The notes under the pieces are model-generated. The model saw only the letters and a program-made list of their open reading frames with translations, did no database searches and was not told where the DNA came from. Positions 36,091 to 45,235 of a stretch of DNA of 64,000 nucleotides are shown in pieces (within the stretch, counting starts at the first letter, position 1; the number at the start of each line of letters is the position of its first letter). Origin of the DNA: Dyella flagellata. Its GTDB lineage: Bacteria; Pseudomonadota; Gammaproteobacteria; Xanthomonadales; Rhodanobacteraceae. The stretch is taken from positions 1-64,000 of the forward strand of contig NZ_BSOA01000049.1 in NCBI RefSeq assembly GCF_030160275.1, read 5' to 3'. The position numbers and the translations under genes were made by a program.

Positions 36091-36112
36091 GAATGATAAT
36101 GATTCTCATTTA
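36091..36112 (-). promoter_or_regulatory. Fur box upstream of hemP
   Basis: On the minus strand the sequence AATGAGAATCATTATCATTC is a near-perfect Fur operator of overlapping GATAAT-type hexamers. It sits between hemP and the 3' end of the aldo/keto reductase gene, so hemP and the gene after it should be repressed when iron is plentiful. Confidence 0.85.
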
Positions 36113-36162
36113 TCAGTCAAGCTCGCCACGCCGGGCGAAATCAGCCCCCCAGTAACGTAGGT

Positions 36163-37131
36163 TCAGGCCAGCGCCTGCTCGATCCGTTCCTTCAGCGCCA
36201 GATCGAAACGCGGCAACAATTCCAGCACACCCAGGTTCTGCTCCAGCTGCTCCCTTCGACTTGCGCCTAGCAGCACGGTCGAGACGTTCGGATTGGCCAG
36301 GCACCATGCAATCGCCAGCTGTGCTGGCGTAGCCCCGACTTCCGCGGCTATGGCCGGCAGGCGCTTCACTTTTTCCACGCGTTCGCCACCCTCGCCCAGC
36401 ACCAGGTCGTGCAGCCATTCGTAACCCGGTTGCGTCAGGCGCGAGCCTTCCGGAACGCCCTGGTTGTACTTGCCGCTCAACAAGCCTGACGCCAGCGGCG
36501 ACCAGATCGTGGTACCCATGCCGTAACTGGCGTACAGCGGTGCGTATTCCTGTTCTACGCGTTCGCGATGCAGCAAGTTGTATTGCGGCTGCTCCACTAC
36601 CGGCGCGTACATGTGCATAGCTTGTGCGATGCGATGCGCTTCGTGAATGGCCGCGGCCGGCCATTCGCTGGTACCCCAGTACAGCACCTTGCCTTGGCGG
36701 ATCAGCGTGTCCATGGCAGCCACTGTTTCCTCGATCGGCGTTTCCGGATCGGGACGATGGCAGAAATAAAGATCCAGATGCCCCACGCGCAAGCGCTCCA
36801 GCGCCTGGTGGCAGGCCTCGATCACATGCTTGCGCGACAAGCCGCGCTGCGTCGGCCGCGGTTTCTCTGCCGCGCCGAAATACACCTTGCTCGATACGCA
36901 GTAGCTATCGCGCGGAAAACGCAGGTCCGCCAGCACGTCGCCCATCAGGCGTTCGGCCTCGCCGTGGTTGTAGGTCTCGGCGTTGTCGAAGAAATTGACG
37001 CCCCGGTCCCAGGCCAGCGCCAACAGTTCGCGCGCATCCGATCGGCCCACCTGGCGACCGAAGGTAACCCAGGCGCCGAAGGACAGCGCGGACAGCTGCA
37101 AGCCAGTGCGACCAAGGCGGCGGTATTGCAT
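36163..37131 (-). CDS. Aldo/keto reductase, Kv-beta-like (AKR6-type)
   Basis: A 322-residue NADPH-dependent oxidoreductase with a (beta/alpha)8 fold. The catalytic tetrad is visible: Asp and Tyr in FFDNAETYNHG, Lys in VSSKVYFG, and His in LYFCHRPDP. The coenzyme-binding end has TVLLGASRREQLEQN. The N-terminus MQYRRLGRTGLQLSALSFGAW is typical of the Kv-beta group. The substrate cannot be inferred. Its 3' end lies 51 bases from the Fur box of hemP. Confidence 0.9.
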   Translation of the reverse strand: MQYRRLGRTGLQLSALSFGAWVTFGRQVGRSDARELLALAWDRGVNFFDNAETYNHGEAERLMGDVLADLRFPRDSYCVSSKVYFGAAEKPRPTQRGLSRKHVIEACHQALERLRVGHLDLYFCHRPDPETPIEETVAAMDTLIRQGKVLYWGTSEWPAAAIHEAHRIAQAMHMYAPVVEQPQYNLLHRERVEQEYAPLYASYGMGTTIWSPLASGLLSGKYNQGVPEGSRLTQPGYEWLHDLVLGEGGERVEKVKRLPAIAAEVGATPAQLAIAWCLANPNVSTVLLGASRREQLEQNLGVLELLPRFDLALKERIEQALA

Positions 37132-37163
37132 GGTGAACTCCCATTACGCGTTAGGGCGAGCCG

Positions 37164-37943
37164 TCATTGAACCTTGAAATCAACGATGGTGCTATCCACC
37201 GTACGCTGACCATTATGGGCGCGCAGCGTTACAGCCACGGCATATTTATCAAGATAAGCCAGCGTGAGTTTGTCGGTTTCGATGCCGTTGCTGTCGATGA
37301 CACGGCAATTGAGTTCAAGCGCCTGGCCTTGGATCGACGGATTCAGTTGCGAAGCGCTATAGCTCTTGCCGCTGTCGCACAGGAACTGCCCCGGATCCTG
37401 GAAGCTCGGCGACCCCGTGCTGCCGTATAGATAGACGAACGCTATGTGACCGCTAGTGCCGCTATCGAAGCGCAACACCTTGCGCGCTTCCTGCACCGGC
37501 GGAATGCTCTTGGCCTGCGGAGAAATGCCCTGCGAGAGGAACGAAAAGTAGCCACGGTAGCTAAGGTCCAGGCGCGTTGCGATCGTGCTGGCCTTGTTGT
37601 CTTGTATCGCTTGCACACGCCGCACCAAACCATGCCCGGCGTTTTCCAGCGCGATCTCAGTGGTGTAGCTCGAAGCTTTGGCCTGCTCCGGCGAGCTTAC
37701 GGAGTCGCTCGTGCGCAGCGTGATTTTTGCGAACGGCACCGGCGCGAGATTCGCACGAGTGATCGCCGCCTGCACGTCGAGGTTGAGCGAGTCGAAACTG
37801 AAGTGCTGCGTAAGATAAGTCGAGCCATCTGCGCCACCGGCTTGCGATGCATTTTGTGCGTGCGCCGCATAAGTCAGTGCGAACAAAGATATCGCCGCCG
37901 AGGCCGCCAGCCCTTTCGTCCATGCCATGCCCATGGCGCTCAC
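37164..37943 (-). CDS. Secreted protein of unknown function
   Basis: I do not recognise the family. The 259-residue product has a signal peptide (MAWTKGLAASAAISLFALTYAAHA); starts at 37943, 37934 or 37928 are possible. The mature part is rich in beta-strand-like segments, with two cysteines in FLCDSGKSY and ELNCRVIDS that could form a disulfide. It ends YAVAVTLRAHNGQRTVDSTIVDFKVQ. It is upstream of the aldo/keto reductase on the same strand, but nothing links them functionally. Confidence 0.72.
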   Translation of the reverse strand: MSAMGMAWTKGLAASAAISLFALTYAAHAQNASQAGGADGSTYLTQHFSFDSLNLDVQAAITRANLAPVPFAKITLRTSDSVSSPEQAKASSYTTEIALENAGHGLVRRVQAIQDNKASTIATRLDLSYRGYFSFLSQGISPQAKSIPPVQEARKVLRFDSGTSGHIAFVYLYGSTGSPSFQDPGQFLCDSGKSYSASQLNPSIQGQALELNCRVIDSNGIETDKLTLAYLDKYAVAVTLRAHNGQRTVDSTIVDFKVQ

Positions 37944-38028
37944 CCGTATGCTTTGTAGAGACCCCTACGATAACAAGGTCACGCGACCTTCAGTAAGCGG
38001 CAGCTCACCGGGCTCCGCTTGCCATGCC

Positions 38029-38526
38029 TCACACGTAGGCCAGCAGCAGCTTCAGCACGATGGCTGCGAAGATCCCGGCGACCACGTCGTCCATCATCAC
38101 ACCAAGCCCACGCTTCAGATGCTTGTCCAGGTAGCGAATCGGCCACGGCTTCCACACGTCGAACAGACGGAACAGCACGAAGCCGGCCGCCACCGCCCAC
38201 CATGGCGCCAACAGCGCGGGCAGCAAGGCGATCCACTGGCCGATGAATTCGTCCCACACGAGGCTACGATGGTCGTCCACGCCCAATGCCCGACCTGCGA
38301 CATCGCAGGCCCACACTCCGATGGCAAAGCCAATGACGATTACCAGCAGATTGAGCGACAACGAGCCCTGACGCAGCAGCAGCCACGGCCCAATCGCAGC
38401 GAGCGAGCCGAAGGTGCCTTGCGCGACGGGCGCAAGGCCGGAACCGAAACCACAGGCAAGCCAGCCGGTTGGCGTCGAAAGCAGCGCGCGCCGTTGCGTT
38501 TGAGTGAGAACCTTGCGTTCATTCAT
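38029..38526 (-). CDS. pgpA: Phosphatidylglycerophosphatase A
   Basis: A 165-residue inner-membrane enzyme that removes phosphate from phosphatidylglycerophosphate. The motifs GFGSGLAPVAQGTFGSLAAI, VWDEFIGQWIALL and FRLFDVWKPWPIRYLD are the PgpA hallmarks. The start at 38526 overlaps the thiL stop (ATGA); thiL-pgpA is the common order. Confidence 0.95.
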   Translation of the reverse strand: MNERKVLTQTQRRALLSTPTGWLACGFGSGLAPVAQGTFGSLAAIGPWLLLRQGSLSLNLLVIVIGFAIGVWACDVAGRALGVDDHRSLVWDEFIGQWIALLPALLAPWWAVAAGFVLFRLFDVWKPWPIRYLDKHLKRGLGVMMDDVVAGIFAAIVLKLLLAYV

Positions 38527-39485
38527 GCGCTGAAGTGATCCCAACCTTGGCGGCCCGGAGCCAACGGACGTCCTTCGCGATCTAGTATCTGGATACCCTT
38601 GCCTTCGACAATGCGGCCGATACACGTAGCGCTGCAACCCAGCCTGGCCAGATCCGCCTGCACGGCCGCCACCTGTTGCGGCGGCACGGTGAAGCACAAC
38701 TCGTAATCGTCACCGCCGGCCAGTGCGAATTCGCACGAGGCAGCATCGCCGAACAGATCGAGCAAGGCCGGCGAACGCGGCAACAAGGCCGTCTCGATCT
38801 CCGCCCCGACCCGGCTGGATGTGCAAATGTGGCCAAGATCGGCGAGCAGGCCATCGGAAACGTCAATGCATGCGCTTGCGCGTTCACGCAGGGCAAGGCC
38901 CGCTGCAACTCGCGGCATGGGTCGGTTGAGGCGCTCAACCAGATAGGCTGTTTGCTCGTCGTCGCGACCGTGCTTTCGCTGTATCAATTCCAATCCGCCT
39001 GCTGCATCACCCAGTGTGCCGGTGACCAGCACCGTGTCACCCACTCGCGCACCTGCACGGGTGAGTGCTTTTCCAGGCGGCACGAACCCATGTACTGCCA
39101 CACTGATCGTCAGCGCGCCGCGCGTAGTGTCGCCGCCTACCAGCGCAAGCCGATAATGCTGGGCGAGCTGCGCGAAACCGGTAGCAAGGCCATCGATAAA
39201 AACCGCATCCGCATTCGGCAAGCTCAACGCCAACAACGCCCAGGCCGGCGTAGCGCCCATGGCGGCGAGGTCGGAAAGATTGACCGCGAGCGCTTTCCAG
39301 CCGATGTCAGCCGCCGCAGTGCCGGATGGGAAATGCACGCCTTCGACCATGGTGTCGATGGCTGCGGCCAGTTCCTGGCCCGTGGGTACAGCTAGCAGCG
39401 CAGCGTCATCACCGATACCCAGGCGCACATCGTCACGCCCTTGCGCGGTGAGCTTGCGGATGCGGTCGATGAGGGAGAATTCCAT
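38523..39485 (-). CDS. thiL: Thiamine-monophosphate kinase
   Basis: Phosphorylates thiamine monophosphate to the diphosphate cofactor. The 320-residue protein has the metal/ATP motif GIGDDAALLAVP near residue 25, then AIDTMVEGVHFP, the LVGGDTTRGALTISVAVHG segment and CIDVSDGLLADLGHI. Length is normal. It lies between nusB and pgpA, with a 97-base gap after nusB holding a loose GTAGGCG/CGCCTAC inverted repeat. Confidence 0.95.
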   Translation of the reverse strand: MEFSLIDRIRKLTAQGRDDVRLGIGDDAALLAVPTGQELAAAIDTMVEGVHFPSGTAAADIGWKALAVNLSDLAAMGATPAWALLALSLPNADAVFIDGLATGFAQLAQHYRLALVGGDTTRGALTISVAVHGFVPPGKALTRAGARVGDTVLVTGTLGDAAGGLELIQRKHGRDDEQTAYLVERLNRPMPRVAAGLALRERASACIDVSDGLLADLGHICTSSRVGAEIETALLPRSPALLDLFGDAASCEFALAGGDDYELCFTVPPQQVAAVQADLARLGCSATCIGRIVEGKGIQILDREGRPLAPGRQGWDHFSA

Positions 39486-39582
39486 CGGTTTCCCTACTGA
39501 TTGCTACGGTAGGCGAAGGCGCGGATGCCAATGTTTCCATGCGGGGCGCAGCGGTGGCACCCCCGCCTACGAAACCATTGGC

Positions 39583-40029
39583 TCAACCCTTTTTCTCGAC
39601 GTCCCTGACCTGCGCCGCCAGCTTGTCCAGCACGCCATTCACATAGCTGTGACCGTGATCCGCACCAAAGCGCTTGGTCACCTCGATCGCCTCGTTGATG
39701 ATCACGCGATACGGCACATCCAACCGATGCTTCAGCTCGTAGGCCGCCAGTCGCAACGCCGCACGCTCCACCGGATCGATCTGCTCCACGTCGCGATCGA
39801 TGTAGGGCGCCAGCGCTTCGTCCAGCTCGGCCAGATGCTGTTCCACGCCACGCAGCAGGTCCTCGAAGTACTCCAGGTCGGCCACTTCCATGTCCTGCTC
39901 GTGACGGAACTGATCGATCACTGATTTCATCGAGCTGCCGCTCATTTGCCATGCATACACAGCCTGCAGGGCGCGGCGGCGGGCGCGCGAGCGCGCGGCG
40001 AGATCGATGCCTTCGGGACGCGGGTGCAT
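39583..40029 (-). CDS. nusB: Transcription antitermination factor NusB
   Basis: An all-helical RNA-binding protein of 148 residues acting in rRNA antitermination. RSRARRRALQAVYAWQMSG is the typical start, and VPYRVIINEAIEVTKRFGAD and SYVNGVLDKLA the typical C-terminal half. Its start overlaps the ribH stop (TAATG). Confidence 0.95.
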   Translation of the reverse strand: MHPRPEGIDLAARSRARRRALQAVYAWQMSGSSMKSVIDQFRHEQDMEVADLEYFEDLLRGVEQHLAELDEALAPYIDRDVEQIDPVERAALRLAAYELKHRLDVPYRVIINEAIEVTKRFGADHGHSYVNGVLDKLAAQVRDVEKKG

Positions 40030-40490
40030 TACAGCTTTCCGTACAGATTGACCATCTCAAGGGCGACCATCGCAGCGTCGGCGCCCTTGTTGCCGGCCTT
40101 GGTGCCGGAACGCTCGATGGCTTGTTCGATGTTGTCGGTGGTGAGCACGCCGAACGCCACCGGCACGCCGGAACTCAGCGCCGCCTGCGCCAATGCCTTG
40201 GCGCATTCGCCGGCGACGTAATCGAAGTGCGGCGTACCGCCGCGTATCACTGCGCCAAGGGCGATTACCGCCGCGTACTTGCCCGAGTGCGCCAGTTTGT
40301 GCGCGGTCGAACCCAGTTCCCATGCACCGGGCACGCGGACCAGATCGATGGCATCCTCGCCTACGCCATGACGCACCAGCGTGTCGCGTGCGGCGGCCAC
40401 CAGCGATTCGACCACAAAGCCGTTGAAGCGGGCGGCGACAATGGCAAAGCGGCCCTTGGGCGTGGCGAAATCGCCTTCGATGATGTTCAT
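40029..40490 (-). CDS. ribH: 6,7-dimethyl-8-ribityllumazine synthase
   Basis: The penultimate enzyme of riboflavin synthesis, 153 residues. Conserved pieces are [48 protein letters not shown] and [20 protein letters not shown]. It leads the ribH-nusB-thiL-pgpA set but is 3.6 kb away from ribBA, separated by LdcA and GH3 genes. The 172-base leader (40491-40662) holds a weak palindromic repeat and no riboswitch. Confidence 0.96.
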   Translation of the reverse strand: MNIIEGDFATPKGRFAIVAARFNGFVVESLVAAARDTLVRHGVGEDAIDLVRVPGAWELGSTAHKLAHSGKYAAVIALGAVIRGGTPHFDYVAGECAKALAQAALSSGVPVAFGVLTTDNIEQAIERSGTKAGNKGADAAMVALEMVNLYGKL

Positions 40491-40662
40491 ACGGCTTCAA
40501 TTCCTGTGGATGGGCGGCGCTTGGCCCGCTGCAAGCGCGCTATTTTACGGGTTTGCGGGCGGAACTGCTCATCTTGCAGAGGACCTGGGGGCGTAGGCGG
40601 GAGCGAAAAAGCCCGTACGCAAACCGCCTGAGAGCTGGGGATGCCGTCCCAGCCCAGGAGGT

Positions 40663-41616
40663 TCAGGCCATGGAGGGCTCGTGGGCCTGGCGTAGATGGG
40701 GATAGCCGTGAAAGTCCAGGCTGGCCCGCCGCCCTACCACGCGCAAGCGCGCCGGTACGCCGAACGGCAGGGTGAACTTGTCCGCTTCGTGGCCGAACGG
40801 CATGCCCGAAAGCACCGGGATACCCGCGATGCTACGGATCTGCTTGAAGCCATCGGCCAGGTCATAGCCGTTGTCGTACGGGGCCGGGCGGCAGTGGCTA
40901 AAGTCGGCCAGGATCAGCGCCCGCTGCTGCTTCAGTACGCCCGAAAGATGGAGCTGGTAAAGCAGCCGCTCGATGCGGAACGGCGGCTCGCCGATGTCTT
41001 CCACGAACAAGATGCCGCCCTCGATGCGAGGGAAGTACGGTGTTTGCAGCAGGCTGCACAACATGGCGAGATTGCCGCCCCACAACGGCCCTTCCACGGC
41101 CAGCTCCTCGGTTTCCCCGCAATCCCAGCTCGCGTTGCCATGCGGCGCGCTGAGCGTGCGCCAGAAATGCCGCCAGGTCAGCGGACTCAGCCGGTGCGCG
41201 CCGAAATCCGGCCCCAACATCGGCCCACCGAAAGTGACCAGCCCGCTTTTCGCATACAGCGCCATCTGCAACGCGGTGAAGTCGCTGTGCCCGACCAGCA
41301 CGCAAGGCTGGCCGGTCAGGCGCTCGCGCAAAGCGTCGTAGCGTAGATGCTCCAGCAAGCGCGTTGCCCCGTAACCGCCGCGGATCGACAGCGCGATATC
41401 CGGCAACGTATCCAGTGTTGCCAGGCTGTTGATGTCGGCCATGCGCTGAGCATCGCTACCGGCATAACGCAACTCGGTGCGATCGATCACCTCCAAGCCA
41501 TCCATCGTGCAACCGGCATCGCGCAAGCGCTGCACGCCGCGCGTCATGGCTTCACGGTCGTGGGGGTAGCCGGAAGGCGCGATCAGGCGGATTTGACAGG
41601 ACGGGGGAGCTGGCAT
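40663..41616 (-). CDS. ldcA: LD-carboxypeptidase (peptidase S66, LdcA)
   Basis: A 317-residue cytoplasmic serine peptidase that trims recycled muropeptide tetrapeptides. Nucleophile Ser111 is in VLVGHSDFTAL, preceded by SIRGGYGATRLLEHL. The Glu/His partners lie in the VEGPLWGGNLAML, LFVEDIGEPPFRIER and MPFGHEADKFTLPFG segments. The start is taken at 41616 (MPAPPSCQIRLIAPSG), with 13 upstream in-frame codons ignored. It stands between ribH and the GH3 gene on the same strand. Confidence 0.92.
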   Translation of the reverse strand: MPAPPSCQIRLIAPSGYPHDREAMTRGVQRLRDAGCTMDGLEVIDRTELRYAGSDAQRMADINSLATLDTLPDIALSIRGGYGATRLLEHLRYDALRERLTGQPCVLVGHSDFTALQMALYAKSGLVTFGGPMLGPDFGAHRLSPLTWRHFWRTLSAPHGNASWDCGETEELAVEGPLWGGNLAMLCSLLQTPYFPRIEGGILFVEDIGEPPFRIERLLYQLHLSGVLKQQRALILADFSHCRPAPYDNGYDLADGFKQIRSIAGIPVLSGMPFGHEADKFTLPFGVPARLRVVGRRASLDFHGYPHLRQAHEPSMA

Positions 41617-41726
41617 GCACGTCTCGTTTCGGCATTCCGTTGGCAAGGGAAGCACTCTATATCATGCGACCCAAGCCAACGGGGAACAGCCATGACAAGG
41701 CTGAGGCGGGATCGTGACTCCATCCA

Positions 41727-43952
41727 TCAGGGCGCAATCGTCGCCGCAGCGACCGTCGCTGCTGAGTTCAACGCGAAGTCTCGCGACGAATGGCCGACCT
41801 GGATCGGGTAGCTTCCGGCGGCAATTGTCCACCGATGCCCTGGCACATCGAACGTCGCCAGCAGGCGCGGATCGATCGTGACAGTTACTGTTCGGCTCTG
41901 TCCCGGTTTCAGCGCCAGCTTCTGGAAACCAGCAAGCCGGCGAGGTGCTTCGCCGCTTTCGCCCGGCAAGCTCACATAAACCTGCGGCGTATCCATGCCT
42001 TCGCGCTGGCCGGCATTGCTCACTTTGAAGCTGACCATGACGCGATCGCCCTGTGTGCTCACATGCAAGTCGCTGTAGTCGAAGTGACTATACGAAAGAC
42101 CGAACCCGAACGGGAACAGCGGTTGCAGCTTGTTCTTGTCGAACCACTTGTAACCGACGGCAGCGCCATCGATGTTGTAGTCGACTTCCTGCGCCTGGGT
42201 GATCCGCGGGCGCGGCAGCTGCTGTTCGTCCTGCGGGAAGGTGACGGGCAGGCGGCCGGATGGGTTCACCTTGCCAGTGAGCACACCCGCTATAGCCTCA
42301 CCTCCACGCGCGCCGGGGTACCAGGCTTCCACCACCGCGCCCACCTTCGACAGCCACGGCATTTTTACCGGCCCGCCATTTTCCAACACCACCACGCTAT
42401 GCGAATTGGCGGAGGCGACAGCGTCGATCAGGGCGTCTTGCTTGTCAGGCAGCGCGAGATCCGCCAGATCGACGCCTTCGCAGGTCCACTGTGTGGCGAA
42501 TACGATGGCCACGTCGGACGATTTTGCGAGAGCCGCGGCCCTGGCCGGATCGCTGCCGTCGTCATAGCTGATCTTGGCGTTCGGCAGCAATTTCTGAAGC
42601 GCCTTCATCGGCGAAGAGGGATCGTAGACTTTCCACTGCCAATCCGGGCCCTTGACCGCCGGGATGGCCGGGCCACCGATCGGCCATACCTGCGCGGAGC
42701 CGCCACCGGATAACACGCCGGCATCGGCGTGACCGCCAATGATCGCCACCGTCTTGACGTCTTTGTGCAGCGGCAGCTGATCGCGATCGTTCTTTAGCAG
42801 CACGATCGCCTGTTCGGCCGCATGCTGCGCCACCTGCGCGTCGGCTTCGGCATCGAGCGGCTTGGTCACCGGCGGATGCTCGAACAAGCCCACTGCATAC
42901 ATTGAGCGCAGGATGCGATGCGTCATGTCTTCCAGGCGGCTGCGCGGAATGTCGCCCTTCTGGATCGCCTTGAGTAGCGGCGCACCGAAGCTGCTCGACG
43001 TCTGCCCCAGGCTGAAGCCGCTGCCCGCATCGATGCCGGAGACCTGGTCGGTGCCGGCCATGGCATCCATCACGCCATGATCGGCGCCCCAGTCGGTCAT
43101 CACCCAGCCCGGGTATTTCCAATCGTCCTTGAGGATGTCTTCCAGCAGGTGCTTGCTGGAGCAGTCCCACACGCCGTTGACCTTGTTGTAGCCGCACATC
43201 ACCGAACCCGGATGGCCGTCTTCGATGGCCAGTTCGAACGCGAGCAGGTCCGATTCGCGCATGGCGCGTTCGTCGATGTTGGCGTTGACCGTAAGGCGGT
43301 TGGTTTCCTGGTCGTTCAAGGCGTAGTGCTTGATGGTGGAAATCACGTGCTGCGATTGGATCCCGCGAATTTCGCCACCGTCGATCCGCGCCGCGAGCAG
43401 CGGATCCTCGCCGAGGTATTCGAAGGTGCGTCCATCGCGAGGCTCGCGCGTAAGGTTGATACCACCGGCCAGCAACACGTTGATGCCCTGATCGTGCGCC
43501 TCGCCCGCAATCATGCGTCCACCGGCATAGGCGATCTCAGGATTCCAGGTAGCAGCAAGGGCAAGCGTCGAAGGCAGCGGTGTGGCGTTGCCCGCTTCGC
43601 CGCGTACGTGGGCCGGCTGCTTGCCCGGTCCCTGGTCGATCGGATAGTTGTGCACCCCGATGCTGGCGTCGTTCTCCTGCAAAGCGGGAATGCCAAGTTT
43701 CGGCAGTGCCGGCACGTAGCCCGCCGCACCGATGCCACCGGACGGTTGTTGCAGGGACATCATGTTGTTGTAGCTCTGCACCATATGGTGCATGTCTTCC
43801 AACGACATACGCTTGAGCAACTGGGCGGCGCGCTGGTCCGGGGATGAAGCGGCCTGCTGCGCGAGCGCCGGCGTCAGGCCGGTCAGCGAAAGCGCTGTGA
43901 ACAAGGCGGTGCGGGCAAAAGCGGCGGTGCGCGGCAGGTGGGCGAGCTTCAT
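41727..43952 (-). CDS. Secreted GH3 family beta-glucosidase-like enzyme
   Basis: A 741-residue exported enzyme with a signal peptide ending ALAQQ near residue 32. The GH3 barrel carries the nucleophile Asp287 in GWVMTDWGADHG, and KHYALNDQETNR and GGINLTREPRDGRTFEYLGEDP earlier. The second domain has CEGVDLADLALPDKQDALI, and the fibronectin-like third domain ends with the typical TIDPRLLATFDVPGHRWTIA. It probably cleaves plant or microbial beta-glucosides in the periplasm. It sits between ribBA and ribH and looks like an insertion into that order. Confidence 0.92.
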   Translation of the reverse strand: MKLAHLPRTAAFARTALFTALSLTGLTPALAQQAASSPDQRAAQLLKRMSLEDMHHMVQSYNNMMSLQQPSGGIGAAGYVPALPKLGIPALQENDASIGVHNYPIDQGPGKQPAHVRGEAGNATPLPSTLALAATWNPEIAYAGGRMIAGEAHDQGINVLLAGGINLTREPRDGRTFEYLGEDPLLAARIDGGEIRGIQSQHVISTIKHYALNDQETNRLTVNANIDERAMRESDLLAFELAIEDGHPGSVMCGYNKVNGVWDCSSKHLLEDILKDDWKYPGWVMTDWGADHGVMDAMAGTDQVSGIDAGSGFSLGQTSSSFGAPLLKAIQKGDIPRSRLEDMTHRILRSMYAVGLFEHPPVTKPLDAEADAQVAQHAAEQAIVLLKNDRDQLPLHKDVKTVAIIGGHADAGVLSGGGSAQVWPIGGPAIPAVKGPDWQWKVYDPSSPMKALQKLLPNAKISYDDGSDPARAAALAKSSDVAIVFATQWTCEGVDLADLALPDKQDALIDAVASANSHSVVVLENGGPVKMPWLSKVGAVVEAWYPGARGGEAIAGVLTGKVNPSGRLPVTFPQDEQQLPRPRITQAQEVDYNIDGAAVGYKWFDKNKLQPLFPFGFGLSYSHFDYSDLHVSTQGDRVMVSFKVSNAGQREGMDTPQVYVSLPGESGEAPRRLAGFQKLALKPGQSRTVTVTIDPRLLATFDVPGHRWTIAAGSYPIQVGHSSRDFALNSAATVAAATIAP

Positions 43953-44085
43953 CCTGATCCCTTCGTTTGGTTTTAACCGGACGAAGGATGCCACGAAGCA
44001 AAGCGTGTGGCAGTGATGAATATGGCCAGCCGGCCTTACGATCCTTGCGGCCGCCGGGTCGCCCCCTGAATGGCGCTTGGACTTC

Positions 44086-44112
44086 AACCCCTCTCCCGTG
44101 GGGAGAGGGGTT
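44086..44112. terminator. CCCTCTCC-type hairpin after ribBA
   Basis: A perfect 12-bp stem AACCCCTCTCCC/GGGAGAGGGGTT with loop GTG lies 14 bases past the ribBA stop and just before the GH3 gene. It has no U tract but is well placed to end the riboswitch-controlled ribE-ribBA transcript. Confidence 0.6.
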
Positions 44113-44125
44113 GGCGATCCACGCG

Positions 44126-45217
44126 CTATTCGGCGTATTCGGCGACTTCCAGCCCGAACCCCGCCAAGCCCACCAGCTTGCGCGGCGTGCCCAGCACGCG
44201 CAGGTGATGCACACCCAGGTCAGTGAGGATCTGCGCGCCAAGGCCGAGCTGGCGCCATTGCTGGTGCTGATCGCTAGGCTCCTGCGGAGCGGGCTGCCGA
44301 TTGAGGCGACGCAACAACGCTTCGGGCGTGTCCTCGCCCGACAGCACCAGCAATACGCCACGATTCTCGTCCGCAATGCGGCGCAAGGCGGACGTAACAG
44401 TCATGCCCAGGTCCTCGCGCTTCAGATGCAGCACGTCGGACAAGGTATTGCGCACATGCACGCGGCTGAGTACCGGCTGGCCGTCATTCACGCTGCCACG
44501 CACCAGGGCGAAATGCAGGCCGTGGCGGATCGCATCGCGATAGGCCACCAGGCGGAAGGCCCCAAACTCGGTCTGCACTTCTTCCTCATACACCCGCTGC
44601 ACGGTCTTTTCCGTTTCCAGGCGATAGCGGATCAGGTCAGCGATGGAGCCGATCTTCAGTCCGTGCTTGTTCGCAAAGACCTCCAGCTCGGGACGGCGCG
44701 CCATCGAACCATCTTCATGCAGCACTTCGATCAGCACCGCCGCCGGCTCCAGCCCAGCCAGCGCAGCAAGGTCGCAGCCTGCTTCCGTGTGACCGGCACG
44801 CGTCAGCACACCACCGGGCTGCGCGGTGAGCGGAAAGATATGACCGGGCTGCGCGAGATCCTGCGGCTTGGCGTCCGATTTCACCGCCACCTGGATAGTG
44901 CGCGCGCGATCGTGCGCAGAGATGCCGGTGGTGACCCCTTCGGCCGCCTCGATCGAGACGGTGAAGTTGGTGTGGTACGGCGAGGTATTGTCGCTCACCA
45001 TCGGGCGCAGGCCGAGCTGGCGTGTGCGCTGCTCGGTGAGTGTCAGGCACAACAGGCCACGCGCTTCGCGCACCATGAAGTTGATGTCTTCGGGCCGCAC
45101 CATTTGCGCGGCCATGATCAGATCGCCTTCGTTCTCGCGATCTTCGTCATCGAGGATCACGACCATGCGGCCGGCGCGGATGTCTTCGAGGATTTCCGGA
45201 ATGGTATTGAATGCCAT
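44126..45217 (-). CDS. ribBA: 3,4-dihydroxy-2-butanone 4-phosphate synthase fused to a degenerate GTP cyclohydrolase II domain
   Basis: A 363-residue riboflavin enzyme. The N-terminal 200 residues are an intact RibB: DDEDRENEGDLIMAA, TGISAHDRARTI and HTEAGCDLAALAG. The C-terminal 160 residues keep the RibA fold (FGAFRLVAYRD, VLSRVHVRNTLSDVL), but where active RibA has the zinc cysteines C-x10-C-x-C this protein has none (RVHVRNTL...LKREDLG). The cyclohydrolase half must be inactive, so it is RibBX-like and a separate RibA is expected elsewhere. It follows ribE by 18 bases. Confidence 0.92.
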   Translation of the reverse strand: MAFNTIPEILEDIRAGRMVVILDDEDRENEGDLIMAAQMVRPEDINFMVREARGLLCLTLTEQRTRQLGLRPMVSDNTSPYHTNFTVSIEAAEGVTTGISAHDRARTIQVAVKSDAKPQDLAQPGHIFPLTAQPGGVLTRAGHTEAGCDLAALAGLEPAAVLIEVLHEDGSMARRPELEVFANKHGLKIGSIADLIRYRLETEKTVQRVYEEEVQTEFGAFRLVAYRDAIRHGLHFALVRGSVNDGQPVLSRVHVRNTLSDVLHLKREDLGMTVTSALRRIADENRGVLLVLSGEDTPEALLRRLNRQPAPQEPSDQHQQWRQLGLGAQILTDLGVHHLRVLGTPRKLVGLAGFGLEVAEYAE

Positions 45218-45235
45218 GTGCTGCTCCTTGAGGAC

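Noticed and set aside
39510-39572. GTAGGCG...CGCCTAC inverted repeat between nusB and thiL
   Set aside because: It shares only the terminal GTAGGC/GCCTAC with the REP-like family and lacks the TGGGAT core; left as a possible distant relative.
40634-40653. GCTGGG...CCCAGC palindrome upstream of ribH
   Set aside because: Too short and too degenerate to count as a member of the repeat family.
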